A stretch of 64,000 nt of DNA from Paratinospora sagittata (taxonomy: Eukaryota > Streptophyta > Magnoliopsida > Ranunculales > Menispermaceae), in contig CM069610.1 of the NCBI GenBank assembly GCA_035771175.1, positions 22,472,501 through 22,536,500 on the forward strand, given 5' to 3'. Under the pieces are notes generated by a model. The model saw only the letters and a program-made list of their open reading frames with translations, searched no databases and was not told the DNA's origin. A program made the translations under genes and the position numbers. Shown here one piece after another: positions 21,983 through 33,889 of the stretch. The stretch's first letter is position 1. Each line of letters opens with the position of its first letter.

Positions 21983-23374
21983 CCAACACTTAGAACCAAA
22001 CAACTTGCCAATCACTTTGTGTTGTGCCAATACTTTTGAAAGTTAGTCTGAGTCAAATGAATTTCATTTTCTAATCTTTCAAAGTATTTTCAGTGATACT
22101 TATACGATTTTCATATAGAGTTTCAAAGATAAATTCTATCTTTGAAAATCAGTTTTTATATTGGTAACAACTCAAATTCTCAGCACTGATTCACATTTAG
22201 TATCATTCTTGCTGATGATAGAATTTGAGAAATAGTTCAAGATATACAGTTGTACTTGATTTCATATTTTAAGTATTGTATTGAACTATATCAATAGTAG
22301 CGTTAAACTACTGATTGTTGAACCAAACGTTTTCATACTTATACTTTATATTTATTTTGAAAACTGTATGTGTCTTTTATTTACACCAGTCCTTAGTTTT
22401 ATACGTCAATGTTTTATTGGTATTATATTGTTTTCGAAGAAGCTCTGATTTTCATATCATATCATTCATGCTTTTCGAAACTGCACTTGAGCAATACCGA
22501 ACATTGAAAGGTAAAGGACTAAAGGTGTATTTCAACTTAGCATTACCTACTTCACATTTTATATCTTTGTAATGTTATATACTGTGCTTAATGTAAAGTG
22601 TTCTACTGCGTTAGAACCATCCAACACCTTTAGTGTTGTAATGCTGGTGTGTTTCTGGATTGAAACAACCAGAACAAGTGGAGGTAGTTCACTTGATGAT
22701 TTCAGGATTGAAATCAGGTAGGTTATCTCTCATCCTTTAAAAGAGAAAATGGTTCATCGTCATCCAGTAAAAGGGTAGGTGTGTCCTTAACCTTAAGAAT
22801 GATAGGTTATCTCCCAGCCTTTAAAAAGAAATCAGTTCATCCTCCTCCCGTAAACGGATAGGTGCGTCCTCAACCTGTTAGTGGATAGGTTATCTCTTAA
22901 CCTATAAAAGAGAAATGGTTTTTCTTTATCCCGCAAAAGGATCATGGTTCTTCCTTAGCCAGTAAAAGGAACATGGGTTTCTCCTCATCCCAAAAAAAGG
23001 AAATTTGGTTCTTCCTTAGCCAGTAAAAGGAACATGGGTTTTTCTTAATCCCGAAAAAAGGAAAATGGTTCATCCTTAGCCCATGAAAGGATAGGTTTGC
23101 CTTTAACTTTGTAAAAGGGCAGTTGTAACGGTTTGGTTCGCACTCGTAAGAGAATCAGTTAGTGGATTGAGTAAATCCTAATCGAGAGATTAGGTAGTGG
23201 ACGTAGGCTTGGCCGAACCACTATAAATTTGTGTGGAAAACATTTGCATTTTAGTCTGTGTTCTAATTTGCATCATGTTCAATTAACTTATGTAAATCAC
23301 TTAAGTTATTGGAAGACCTCTTTAAAATTGACTATTGCACCCAATTCACCCCTCCTCTTAGGTGGACCGACAAT

Positions 23375-23386
23375 TGGTATCATAGC
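23375..23386 (+). other. Primer-binding site, initiator-Met-like
   Basis: TGGTATCATAGC has one mismatch to the standard TGGTATCAGAGC and lies 2 bp after the LTR. Confidence 0.8.
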
Positions 23387-23530
23387 GGGTTCTCTGAAAT
23401 TGGTCTAACAACCTAGAGTCTAGATCTTATGGTCAATTTAAGGTTCGTCTTAGGGTTTTCATTTCTCGTGCATTAGAATTAGAAACCCTAGCTATCATTG
23501 GTGATCTGCACGTTTTGAATTTCGTATTCC

Positions 23531-24160
23531 ATGTGTAATCATCTAGATGATGTCAGCTCGTCGCCTGCACGCTACCCAACATTTATTGCTAGATTGCCTT
23601 TGAAAAATTTTCTAAAAATCTTCGTTTCGTCTTCACTTGCATCATCTTCAGTGAAACGTCTCAACGTCTCATCTCCTAAATCTCATCTCAGTGAAAACCT
23701 GCATCCCAAAAGCGTCCACGAGAAGAATCGTCTTCTTCAAGTGGTTTTTCTGTCTTCCTTTTCCAACGATTCGGTTGAAGTTGTTGTTGGTTGTAGATAT
23801 CCAAGAACTGCACCCATGCCTCCTCCTGGTTTCCCCTGGGCTATATGGCATCCTCCCATAAAGACAGAATTGGAGCTAGAGCCATCCCATGTCGACCATG
23901 GAGAATCTTCCATCAAGAATCTCTTATACCAATCTTTCGAGTCCAACTCTGCCAGTTTTCAGTTGGTTACCGAGCTACTTTTAGAACAAGAGAAGAGTTT
24001 AAAGGAGCTTGAGAAAGTAAAAAAACTTCAAACGGATATGTTGTTTACTTTTCTCAAAAGGGTGGATAATTTTGAAGTTGTTCTTGAAGGCGCAATCAAC
24101 GAGAGTTTCGCCTATGCTATGAGCCAGGTCAGAAGGCTCAGTCCTGTAAGCATACATTGA
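23531..24160 (+). CDS. Hypothetical 209-residue protein in the SIRE-like interior
   Basis: This is the only long uninterrupted non-shadow frame in the non-autonomous element. It starts at ATG 23531, about 145 bp after the primer site, and is in the usual gag position. The N-terminal half is basic and Ser-rich with no domain I know; there is a Pro-rich PMPPPGFPWAIWHPP near residues 97-111; residues about 130-195 look helical, with a charged EQEKSLKELEKVKKLQ segment. There is no zinc knuckle, no protease or RT motif and no clear signal peptide. In another frame, coding-like sequence continues for about 30 codons past the stop, so it may be a frameshifted longer protein. It could be a captured fragment or a degenerate gag or env-like piece. 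I do not recognise it. Confidence 0.4.
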   Translation: MCNHLDDVSSSPARYPTFIARLPLKNFLKIFVSSSLASSSVKRLNVSSPKSHLSENLHPKSVHEKNRLLQVVFLSSFSNDSVEVVVGCRYPRTAPMPPPGFPWAIWHPPIKTELELEPSHVDHGESSIKNLLYQSFESNSASFQLVTELLLEQEKSLKELEKVKKLQTDMLFTFLKRVDNFEVVLEGAINESFAYAMSQVRRLSPVSIH

Positions 24161-25990
24161 ACACATGACTGCAAGAATGGATGACCCGCCATCTCATCTG
24201 CCGAGATTAGCAGCACCTCGATCTCGTGATGCTCAAGGCTCTCCTCATCAAGCATGACTTCAATTACTCCCTGCTCCTGTCTGTCTGTCTGTCTGTTTTT
24301 CTGATGGGTGTAATATTTTTTAAAATGGTCCACGAGACCTTGAAAAACTAACTTACAATGTTTAAAGGCTTCTTTGCCTTCTTATATTTATCAAGTAGTT
24401 CATCTAGTTATCTTTCTATCTTTCATTCCTATTCTAGTGGTTTACTATTTGAGTGATTGATTTACATTAATTTGTGTGATTGCTATATTTCATATTCATA
24501 CTGCACACACTAATCACCGTTCACAATCTGCTTGATCTATGCTATGATATGCCTGCTTCTATGCTTGCTTGCATACTAATGCTATCTTATTAATATTTCA
24601 TGATAAAATGCATCATGAAATCCTACTATGTCTAATGCAATTATCAATTTAGTGATCACATCTTTCTTAACCAGTCACATCTATCTTGAGTATCTGATAT
24701 GCTTATCCGTGACTATCTTTCGTGACTGTCTGATAAATATCATGATTATACATATCTTGTATCTCTGATTTATCATGATTATATATGCCGAGTTTGAACT
24801 TGTGATATCTGATTATCTGATGATCAGATAACACAATAGCTAGGTTGTGCGTTAATATTTTATCTCTGCCTATGCTAGTCTATGTCATGATCATGCTTGC
24901 TCTGAACTTAGAATATCTTATCAATGTATGATTCATGTGTTTGCAAGTATATATAGGCCATGTACACAACTCTTTATCATACGGCTATATCTTGAGCAGA
25001 ATTTGGCCTACACTCATGACCATTATATGTTGGCATTATTCTTTCAACGATTTCCTGATGTTGATGTATCTGCTTCATACCATATCATGTTTGCATCAAA
25101 CTCATAGATATCTGATTTCTGATGAGTACATATCCTTCCAAATGCCTTCTCATTAGAATCAGTGAATCAAACAATCTAGGCCATGCTTTAATTGAAATTA
25201 CTTGCCTAGTTCTGGTTCAATGAATATATGTTTGTTGCTCAAATGTCTCCTATAAAACTTAGCATATATTCAACATGTCTAAACTATGGAAAGTCTACAA
25301 TTTTCCATCTCACATGCCATTGATGTTGCACTTTAATATCACATTTTGTATGCATCAATTGACTGTGATGTTTGATATCTAATAGATGCCATGAACTTCA
25401 ACTATATATTTTGCATCTTGTTAGAATCTGAATAGCTAGGCCCTGCTATATCATAAATTTTTTGCCTATGCTATAAGCATGCTTATGCTTGCTTAGTTAC
25501 ATATCTTAAAGCATATTTTGTGTTTGGTTTGGTTTAATTATCAAATTTACATTTGTGCCAAACACTAAGGAAAATAATTGCCCACGAATAAAAAAAAATC
25601 CTTATGAATTCATTTATCGGCAATTCTTTCTCGTTCCCTCTGACTTCGATTCTCGGCTATGTTTTTTTTGAAATTACTTTAAAACTTATAGTCCATGAAT
25701 AAGTCAATCTATTTTTGTATAGTAGACCTTACGCATTCTCACGTACCTAACCATGACACGACGTCATAAATCATCTTGAGAGTAAATGCACAAAGTAAGG
25801 GGGAGTCTTCATGTAAGGGGGAGGTTCACTACTCTACTAAGTCAGGGGGAGATTTTATTCTTCTTTCTCCACTTTTTGATGATATCAAAAGGGGGAGAAG
25901 AAAAATAATAAGAAGAAATAGTTCAAGGGAAAACCTTTTTGCTTAATATTTGCTTAATATGCTTAATTTTTTGATTTGTTTATTATCATA
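24161..25990 (+). other. Non-coding interior of the SIRE-like element
   Basis: 1.8 kb of AT-rich sequence with stops in all frames. It holds a short (CTGT)n run near 24276-24294 and recurrent GCTAGGxxxTGC...TTGCCTA blocks (24839, 25174, 25434). From 25795 to 25900 several AAGGGGGAG motifs precede the polypurine tract, matching reversed sequence at 39270-39370, which shows a shared 3' end with the element at 37154-40734. Confidence 0.7.
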
Positions 25991-26003
25991 AAAAAGGGGG
26001 AGA
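25991..26003 (+). other. Polypurine tract of the SIRE-like element
   Basis: AAAAAGGGGGAGA lies 1 bp before the LTR start TGTTAACC, a typical copia plus-strand primer. Confidence 0.9.
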
Positions 26004-27557
26004 TTGTTAACCTATATGGTTCATCCTTAGAAAATCCCTAAAGTATACTTGATGAAGTATATTTTGATGATCACAAACAAAGTATTTTTCTGTGCTAATG
26101 AACGTGTTTCAAGAACTTATCTCTACACCAAAAAAGAAGAAGCAAAAAGCCAAGGAACGACTCGATCAAGAAACTTAAAGCTTACATCCAACGATCAAGC
26201 TCGTTTCAACTAACGAACTTCAACGATCACATCCTGATTTCAAGATCACTTCTCTCGGACTTTTCGATCAAGCTTCAAGACTACTCTCGATCAAGGTTCA
26301 AGTCATTCAACTCCGAATTACTCTTATTAAAGATCTCATAATGAAGAGTTGGATTTAACGATTATGAGAAAAGATAAATACACAAAGTATTTAAGGTATA
26401 TCTTTCTCTAATCGTTATTGCTCAAAATGTTTTTTAAAACCATGCATCTATCATTTTCATATGTTTTCTAAATCTACATGTTTTGATGTCTTAACTATAT
26501 TTCAAGCAATTTAATACTATATATACAGAGTTTTTATTCGCATTTATCGAATATTTTATCGCGAGTCAAAATTGTTTTCAAAGAGTCTTTCAGGGCGCTA
26601 ATGAAATAGCAGCGCTATCTTGAACTTGTTAAGTCAGGATGCTGATAACGCTCAAGGTTGAAATGAACTGTTTAATCAGGACACTTACTTGTATAGTAGT
26701 GGTCTTATATATTAATCAACCTTTGAAGCTATTAGGAAGCTGACTTTGCATCAGCTCACTGAAAGATCTTTTAAAAGGCCTTCAAAAAATGTTTCTTTGA
26801 GGACGTTGATCGTTATAAGTTGATTACACTATCAGGACGCTTTCTGGATAGTAACGCCCTCACCTTTGGAAATCAAGTGAATAACTTTCAGGATGCTGAT
26901 TGTCCTTCAGCGTTTTTTTAAATGTCTTAACTTGTAGGACGCTTACATAGTAGTAGCGCCCTAATGTTATGTTTTTATCTAGTGGGACGCTCACGTAATG
27001 TAGCGTCCTCATGTTTTGTTTTATGTTCTAAAAACAGGACGCTTACTCGAATAGTAGCACCCTCATGCACTTAATAGTTTTAAAATATAGCATGGCGCTA
27101 ACTGTGCATTAGCGCCCTCAAGGTTTAAGTCGTCTAAACTCATAAGTATGTCAGGACACTTACGAATTAGTAGCGCCCTCACTTAAGTGTTCAGCAGAAC
27201 GCTTATACGTCGTAAGCGCCCTCAAGAAACAAACAACAAAGTTGATATTATGCGTTAGGACATTGATTACGGAACCATGACGCTAATTCAACTACCGTCA
27301 CTATTCGATTGAGTACACTACGTCAGTTTACTTTTTCAGAACAGACACTTGCACGGAGTCCTTTTCAGACTTATCAGAGACTCATTCTGATACATGAATG
27401 AAGTTCTTCTAAAGCTTTCCTCATTCATGAAATCTGAAAAGAACTAGAATGTTAGTGAAAATCGCAGTTGCTATTTTCATATAACATTGTAGCCGACTTG
27501 CGAAAACGTTCACATTATTTGAACTTCAAATGGCTAACGGCTATGTCCCACTAAGTC

Positions 27558-27565
27558 TATAAATA
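27558..27565 (+). promoter_or_regulatory. TATA box in the 3' LTR copy
   Basis: TATAAATA in the same conserved context as 21975. From this LTR, transcription would run into the fold-back cluster. Confidence 0.6.
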
Positions 27566-28213
27566 CCAACACTTAAGACCAAACAACTTGCCAATCACTT
27601 TGTGTTGTGCCAATACTTTTGAAAGTTAGTCTGAGTCAAAATGAATTTCATTTTCTAATCTTTCAAAGTATTTTCACTGATACCTATACGATTTTCATAT
27701 TGAGTTTCAAATATATTTCTATTTTTAAAATTTTGTTTTTATATTGGTATCAACTCAAATTCTCAGCATTGATTCACATTTGGTATCATTCTTGTTGATG
27801 ATAAAATTTGAGAAATAGTTCAAGATATACAGTTGTACTTGATTTCATATTTTAAGTACTGTATTGAACTATATCAGTAGTAGCGTTAAACTACTGATCG
27901 TTGAACCAAACGTTTTCATACTTATACTTTATATCTATTTTGAAAATTGTCTGTGTCTTTGATTTACACCAGTCCTTAGTTTTATACGTCAATGTTTTAT
28001 TAGTATTATATTATTTTGGAAGAAGCTCTGATTTTCATATCATATCATTCTTGTTTTTCGAAACTGCACTTGAGCAATACCGAACATTGAAAGGTAAAGG
28101 ACTGAAGGTGTTTTTCTACTTAGCATTACCTACTTCACATTTTTTATATTTGTAATGCTATGTACTGTGCTTAATGTAAAGTGTTCTACTGCGTTAGAAC
28201 CACCCAACATCTT

Positions 28214-28569
28214 TGTCACACCCTGGGTTGCACAGCGTGCCCCCTACCTAGGTGTGGGGCGGCCCCCTCGGGGCGAACGCCTAGCCATAGTACCACATAA
28301 TATTGTCACATCTAGCCAAATTCGCGATACCCAACAGGGCCCTAGTAATAGACTAGATCATTTACCCCCTCTATTCATGAATAGTGAAGGGCCTCCCCCA
28401 GAATCGAACTCGAGACATCCCTTAAGGAGTTTGATTTCGCATTCTGAGTAGCTACTGAACCATTCGGCTAGATGTGACAATATTATGTGGTACTATGGAT
28501 AGGCGTTCGCCCCGAGGGGGTGCGCCCACACCTGGGTAGGGGGCACGCTGTGCAACCCAGGGTGTGACA
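28214..28569. mobile_element. Complete fold-back unit with ~104-bp terminal inverted repeats
   Basis: Left arm 28214-28317 and right arm 28466-28569 are inverse copies with few mismatches. The ~150-bp centre carries a tRNA-like segment on the minus strand (TTCGATTCTGG box near 28403, GGTTCAGTAGC near 28450-28463). At 356 bp it resembles a MITE or fold-back element; the superfamily is not clear. Confidence 0.75.
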
Positions 28570-28761
28570 AAAAGGCCTCATGCATACATAAGGCCTTTTT
28601 GTCAGGACTTCGTATACATAATATTGTCTCCACTGTAGCGCACTACAGTGTCCTTTGTCCCCCTGCACACCGCAGCGCACAGGGAGGGCCTCCCCGGGTT
28701 CAAACCCAAGACCTCCCCCTCAGGGAGTCCTTCGTCGCGACCTAGTGGCCATTGAACCAAC

Positions 28762-28822
28762 CGCTCAGTGGTTACTCAGAATGCGAAATCAGACTTCTTA
28801 AGGGAGGTCTCGAGTTCGATTC
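28762..28822 (+). other. tRNA-like pol III promoter pair (SINE-like head), copy 1
   Basis: An A-box-like CGCTCAGTGG (28762-28771) and a B-box-like GTTCGATTC (28814-28822) have tRNA-like spacing. No full cloverleaf could be drawn, so this is a tRNA-derived repeat and not a tRNA gene. Confidence 0.5.
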
Positions 28823-29027
28823 TGGGGGAGGCCCTTCACTATTCATGAATAGTGGGAGTAAATGATCTAGTCCGTTACTAGGGCCCTGTTGGGTATCGCG
28901 AATTCGGCTAGATGTGACAATATTATGGATCCATAATGGCTTAAGCGTTCGCCCCGAGGGGGTACGCCCACATCTGGGTAGGGGGCACGCTGTGCAACCC
29001 AGGGTGTGACAAAAAGGCCTTATGTAT

Positions 29028-29089
29028 TGGCTCAGTGGTTACTCAGAATGCGAAATCAGACTCCTTAAGGGAGGTCTCGAGTTCGATTC
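29028..29089 (+). other. tRNA-like pol III promoter pair, copy 2
   Basis: TGGCTCAGTGG (29028-29038) fits the A-box consensus and GTTCGATTC (29081-29089) fits the B box. A fold-back right arm follows downstream. Confidence 0.55.
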
Positions 29090-29467
29090 TGGGGGAGGCC
29101 CTTCACTAGTCATGAATAGAGGGGGTAAATGATCTAGTCCGTTACTAGGGCCCTGTTGGGTATCGCGAATTCGGCTAGATGTGACAATATTATGTGGTAC
29201 TATGGCTAGGCGTTCGCCCCGAGGTGGTGCGCCCAAACCTGGGTAGGGGGCACGCTATGCAACCCAGGGTGTGACAAAAATGCCTCTTGTATACAAAAGG
29301 CCTTTTTGTCAGGACTTCGTATACATAATATTGTCTCCACTGTAGCGCACTACAGTGTCCTTTGTCCCCCTGCACACCGCAGCGCACAGGGAGGGCCTCC
29401 CCCGGTTCGAATCCAGGACCTCCCCCTCAGGGAGTCCTCCGTCGCAACCGAGTAGCCACTGACCCAT

Positions 29468-29529
29468 TGGCTCAGTGGTTACTTAGAATGCGAAATCAGA
29501 CTCCTTAAGGGAGGTCTCGAGTTCGATTC
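29468..29529 (+). other. tRNA-like pol III promoter pair, copy 3
   Basis: TGGCTCAGTGG (29468-29478) and GTTCGATTC (29521-29529). Just upstream, 29402-29412 (GGTTCGAATCC) is a further perfect B box that also reads as one on the minus strand, part of an opposite tRNA-like segment (another at 28697-28710). Confidence 0.55.
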
Positions 29530-30143
29530 TGGGGGAGGCCCTTCAATAGTGGGGGTAAATGATCTAGTCCGTTACTAGGGCCCTGTTGGGTATCGCGAAT
29601 TCGGCTAGATGTGACAATATTATGGATCCATAATGGCTTAGGCGTTCGTCCCGAGGGGGTGCGCCCACACCTGGGTAGGGGGCACGCTGTGCAACCCAGG
29701 GTGTGACAATATTAGTGTTGTAATGCTGGTGGGTTTCTGGATTGAAACAACAAGGACAAGTGGTGGTAGTTCACTTGATGATTTCAGGATTGAAATCAGG
29801 TAGGTTATCTCTTAGCCTTTAAAAGAGAAAATGGTTCATCCTCATCGAGTAAAAGGGTAGATGTGTCCTTAACCTTAAAAAGGATAGGTTATCTCTCAGC
29901 CTTTAAAAAAGAAATCGGTTCATCCTCATCCCGTTAAAGAATAAGTGCGTCATCAACCTGTAAGAGGATAGGTTATCTCTTAACCTATAAAAGAGAAACG
30001 GTTGCTCCTTGTCCCGCAAAAGGATCATGGTTCTTCCTTAGCCAGTAAAAAGGAACATGGGTTTCTCCTTATCTCGAGAAATGGAAATATGGTTCTTCCG
30101 TAGCCAGTAAAAGGAACATGGGTTACTCCTCATCCCAAAAAAA

Positions 30144-32375
30144 TGAGAGTGGACAAGTGTCCCATGCCCTACTTCTCTTCCCCAAAGAAGTCCTAGAGGG
30201 TGAGCTGGATCTTGGTACTATATGGTCAGATTGAGCTCAAATGTTTTCAGAAAGTTCGTATCTTATGGATATTCATTTTGGTCGGTGGAGATCTTGATTG
30301 GAGTTTTTGTCTAAAAGATATAACCTCTCAAACAAAGCTGGTCGGAAAGTCTGGATTTCTCGCGCAGTTTAGATCAAACTGATAGATCTTCTAAATCTAC
30401 CGTAGGATGGAAATGATATTTACGAATGTGGTTTATAACCGATCTGTCTAAATTATGAACGGTGGAGATGTTTATGGGTTAAGTATGTTGTGTGACATAT
30501 TCATCTGAGGTCGAGTATTTGCAGCAGGAAAGGAGAAATTGTTTGATTAGAGACTTTTTCAACAAAGAGGCTTATCTTTTTGGTCCACCGTAGGTCGAGT
30601 ATTTGCAGCAGGAAGGTTTGTTTTTTAACATACTTCAATCCATACGGTTTATTTTGTGATTAAATATTTCTGTTGGTAGATTGATACATCTGAACAGAAT
30701 ATTAAATGAAGAATTGGTTGGGTTGCTTGTGTTAGACCTAAATTTAGAATATGAACTTAGATCTTTCCAAATAGCTTGCATATCAACTATGTTGACCTAG
30801 TTGCCATTGTTGATGAACCCATGATGCAAAATCAGTGATATACATGGCTAAACATGGTGACCTAGTGTAAATCGACAATATGGCCTAAGTATGAAAATTT
30901 TCATATTTTAGGGCTTTTGATGCTTTTAGCCTAGAATCATTGAATTGATGCAACTTATGTTTAATTAAGCATGATTAGGGTTGATTAAGCTACTGATTTG
31001 GTGGTTGTGACCATATCATGGGTTATGCCTACTTGTGATCAAGTGACCCAATTTTGGCATGTTTATACGTAAGGAATTGAAAATTAGTATTTTTGATTAA
31101 TTGAATGGTTTATGAATGAGAACTACGCATTAGACGCCTAAGTCATGTGATTTGAGTTGAATGATGGGATTAGATGGGATTTAGGCCTATTGTCTATCTG
31201 TGGGCTGATTTAGGGTTGATGTGTAATGTCTATGTGATTGAGCATAGAAATTGATGTATGGTTGGATATTGATGAATGTTTCAGGACCTTGATTGGGTTG
31301 ATTCGGTTTTGTGTCCATGTGAGGTTAGATACTCTCGCGAGGCTTGGTTGTGAGTAGACTTCATTTATGATTATATCTTTTATGCCATCATATCATTTAT
31401 ATATATTGTATGTGGAAAGCATGAATGTGTCCTAATGTTTTGAATGATGCATTGATTTGAGAAAACCTTATGACTTTGGTTGGGCCCATCTATCTGGCTA
31501 ATAGGGGGACTTAACCTTGTCATAGGAGGGTTTTAAAATGGAAATATTTGGGGATGAGAACGGTACAGTGAAATAGACGTGCACTAGTAACCCCAAATTA
31601 ACATGATTGGGGATGAGAACAGTGCCGTGAAATAGACGTGCACTAGTAACCCCAATGCATGTGGAATGTGGATCCAAATTGATAAGCTTTTACTTACAAC
31701 GAACTTATTATAGATGCTTGATATCTATATGTTATGAGCTTTTAATCATGCTACACATTGACATGCATACATGATATTTATTGATGAGTATTGATAGCAT
31801 ATTTGAATTCTATTCACTGGGCACCGTTGGCTCACCCTCATTTTCCTCTTTCAGGTCCTTCTGTCCTGAATAAGGGCAAGGGAGTAGTCATATCTTGAGG
31901 GCCTTGCCGGCGAGAGAATCCAAGGCCTCGATGTGAGTTGAGAGGCATTTTGATTGAACTGTGTATTAAATTATGATGTATTATATTTTGGACTATATAA
32001 TTATAACACTTACCACATTGTAGTATGGGTGAGTTGGGACTTGTTAGATAGACCATGTGGACATATGACGATTTTTTTGTACCCTTAGTTTTTGACTTCA
32101 TGTGTATGTGAATCTTGATGGACTGTAGGGATTATGACGATTTTATTTATGCTTCATTTTTATGGAGTATCTCTTGTCTTGGATGATTAATACGGTTAGT
32201 AGTTTTGTTTAGTACCTATTTATATTATGTCGTTGTTTGGGATAAGGCTCGTAGGGTCTCAACCCCCTCACGAGGGTTGAGGACTAGTTTGAGATGCCTA
32301 CACCGGGCGTCCCGCCCCGGCATTCCTCACGCCATTCCTAGCGGGGTTGGTGGTCCAGGGTACGGGGTCACCACA
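30144..32375 (+). repeat. Tekay-like LTR, diverged, 5' truncated
   Basis: Similarity to 7939-10481 begins at GTGGACAAGTGTCCC and runs to ACGGGGTCACCACA. The purine minisatellite is gone and the 55-bp repeats are reduced to about two (31550-31660). It interrupts the end of the SIRE-like 3' LTR. No gene. Confidence 0.82.
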
Positions 32376-33814
32376 TTAGGGCTCTTAATGCTCTTGACCT
32401 AGAAATATGGAATTGATGCATTTAATATCTAATTAAGCATGATTAGGGTTGATTATGTTATTGATTAGGTGGTGGTGACCATGTCATGAGTTGGGCCTAC
32501 TTGTGATCAAATTTCACAATTTGAGCATGTTTATGCCTATGGATGGAAAATCAGTATTTTTGATGAATTAAGTGATTTTTTAGTGGGAATTAGGCATTTG
32601 AGGCCTATGGCATGTGTTTTTGTGTTGTATGTTGAAATTAGAGGAAATATAGACCTATTGTCTATATGTGGGTTGATTAAATAATGTATATTTTCTATGT
32701 GGTTGAACATAGAAATTGATGTATGTTTTGGATATTGATGATTATTTCAGGATCTTGATTTTGGTTGATTCAGTTTGGTAACCAACGCTCTTGTTGGCTT
32801 GGTTGTGAGTAGACTTCATTTACGTTTAAATCAAAATGTCATCATATCAATTATATCTTATATGTTTCAAAGCATGAATGTGTTACAAATGCTTCAATGA
32901 TGCATATGTTGTAAAACCCTATGGCCTAGTAGTAGGTCTTGCCTTTGAAGAGAGCTAAATCTGTCCTACAAGGACCTAAATGACTTAGTGATTGACAAAA
33001 GCTACGCCTTTGTATGCCCTTGCGCAAGGGACACAACAAGGCTAGCATATGAGAAGAAAGACTTGACTTTGCCATAGGAGGGTTTTAGAAATGAAGTATT
33101 TGGGGATGAGAACGGTATGGTGAAATAGAAGTACACTAGTAACCCAATGCATGTGGAATGTGGATCCAAAACGAAAGGTTTTTACTTGCATCGAACTTAT
33201 TATAAATGCTTGATATCTATATGTTATGAGCTTTTAATCATGCTACACATTGGCATGCATACATGATGTTTATTGATGGGTAATGATGGCATATTTGAAT
33301 TCTATTCATTGGGCACCGTTGGCTCATTCTCACTTTCCCCTTTCAGGTCCTTCTATCCTGAATAAGGGTAAGAGAGTAGTCATCTCTTGAGGGCCTTGCC
33401 GGCAAGGGAGTTTAAGGCCTCAATGTAAGTTAGGAGGCATTTTGGTTGAACTTTGTTTTAATTAAGATGTATTCTTATTTTGGACTATGTAATTATATCA
33501 CTTATCACATTTGTAGTATTTGGTGAGTTGGGTTCTTATTAGTTCGACCATGAGGGTATATGGCGGTTGTTTTTTTTTTGTACCCATGGTTGTTGGCCCT
33601 ATATATGTATGTCCATCTTGATTGACAGATAGGTTATGGTTTTATGTATGGATTATTTGTGGTTTCAGCTTAATGATTATCTTAGATGGTAGAATTGCAC
33701 AAGTTATGTTTTAGTTTTGTATAAGGCTCATAGGGTCTCAACCGCCTCACACGGGTCAAGGGTGGTTGGAGATGCCTACACCGGGCGTCCCACCCCGATA
33801 TTCCGCACGCCGTC
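32376..33814 (+). repeat. Second Tekay-like LTR fragment, more diverged
   Basis: Starts inside the LTR (equivalent to about 8966, TTAGGGCTCTTAATGC) and runs to its GC-rich end. It has an extra segment near 32930-33060 containing the 14-bp palindrome CCCTTGCGCAAGGG at 33017-33030. It is immediately head-to-tail with the previous LTR. A short direct repeat GGGCGAGTCTGTTGAG lies at about 33834 and 33855. Confidence 0.75.
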
Positions 33815-33889
33815 CAGTGTTAAACAGTGTTAGGGCGAGTCTGTTGAGGCACTTAGGGCGAGTCTGTTGAGTTAAACGGTGTTAGTGTC

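Larger units (their letters stand above)
20410..23372 (+). repeat. 5' LTR of the SIRE-like element
   Basis: It starts TGATACCTATATGG (the 3' LTR starts TGTTAACCTATATGG) and ends GTGGACCGACA at the primer site. In order: AT-rich start, hairpin/motif array (21003-21720), inverted repeats and TATA box (21750-21982), then a leader with GGTTCATCCTC...AAAAGG repeats (22680-23120) and a conserved end with CCAATTCACCCCTCC. It contains no gene. Confidence 0.88.
28214..29708. mobile_element. Composite fold-back / tRNA-like repeat cluster
   Basis: It begins TGTCACACCCTGGG and ends in the inverse. Four copies of the same ~100-bp right arm (GGCTAGATGTGACAATATT...GGGTGTGACA) end at 28569, 29011, 29276 and 29708, so the block is one complete fold-back unit plus three partial ones, joined by AAAAAGGCCT. 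Between the arms lie tRNA-like stretches in both directions. It is GC-rich against AT-rich surroundings. The sister LTR at 22632 gives the empty site; the junction adds a few bases but shows no clean target duplication. It encodes no transposase. Confidence 0.75.
20410..30143 (+). mobile_element. Non-autonomous SIRE-like copia element (LARD-type)
   Basis: A 2963-bp LTR, an initiator-Met-like primer site, a 2.6 kb interior without any protease, RT or integrase motif, a clear polypurine tract, and a second LTR. The second LTR is interrupted by a 1.5 kb repeat cluster (28214-29708) and lacks its last ~360 bp where Tekay LTR sequence begins near 30144. Long LTRs with a non-coding interior fit a large retrotransposon derivative that moved with proteins from an autonomous relative. 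The copia link comes from the related LTR at 10646-12640, which adjoins a copia gag start. It inserted into the Athila element B. Confidence 0.82.
26005..30143 (+). repeat. 3' LTR of the SIRE-like element, interrupted and truncated
   Basis: It matches the 5' LTR from TGTTAACCTATATGG to CATCCCAAAAAAA, with the repeat cluster 28214-29708 inserted at the point equivalent to 22632. The hairpin array is at 26585-27305; perfect stems are visible at 26985-27008 (GGACGCT/AGCGTCC) and 27094-27116 (GGCGCTAA/TTAGCGCC). The last ~360 bp are missing where Tekay LTR sequence takes over. Confidence 0.88.

Noticed and set aside
28155..29387. Several short ORFs in both directions (about 65-98 codons)
   Set aside because: They repeat because the underlying fold-back units repeat; start and stop fall at unit edges and no domain is seen.
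28700..29530. Possible tRNA genes in the fold-back cluster
   Set aside because: A and B boxes are good, but no cloverleaf with acceptor and anticodon stems could be drawn, and copies are embedded in repeat arms.
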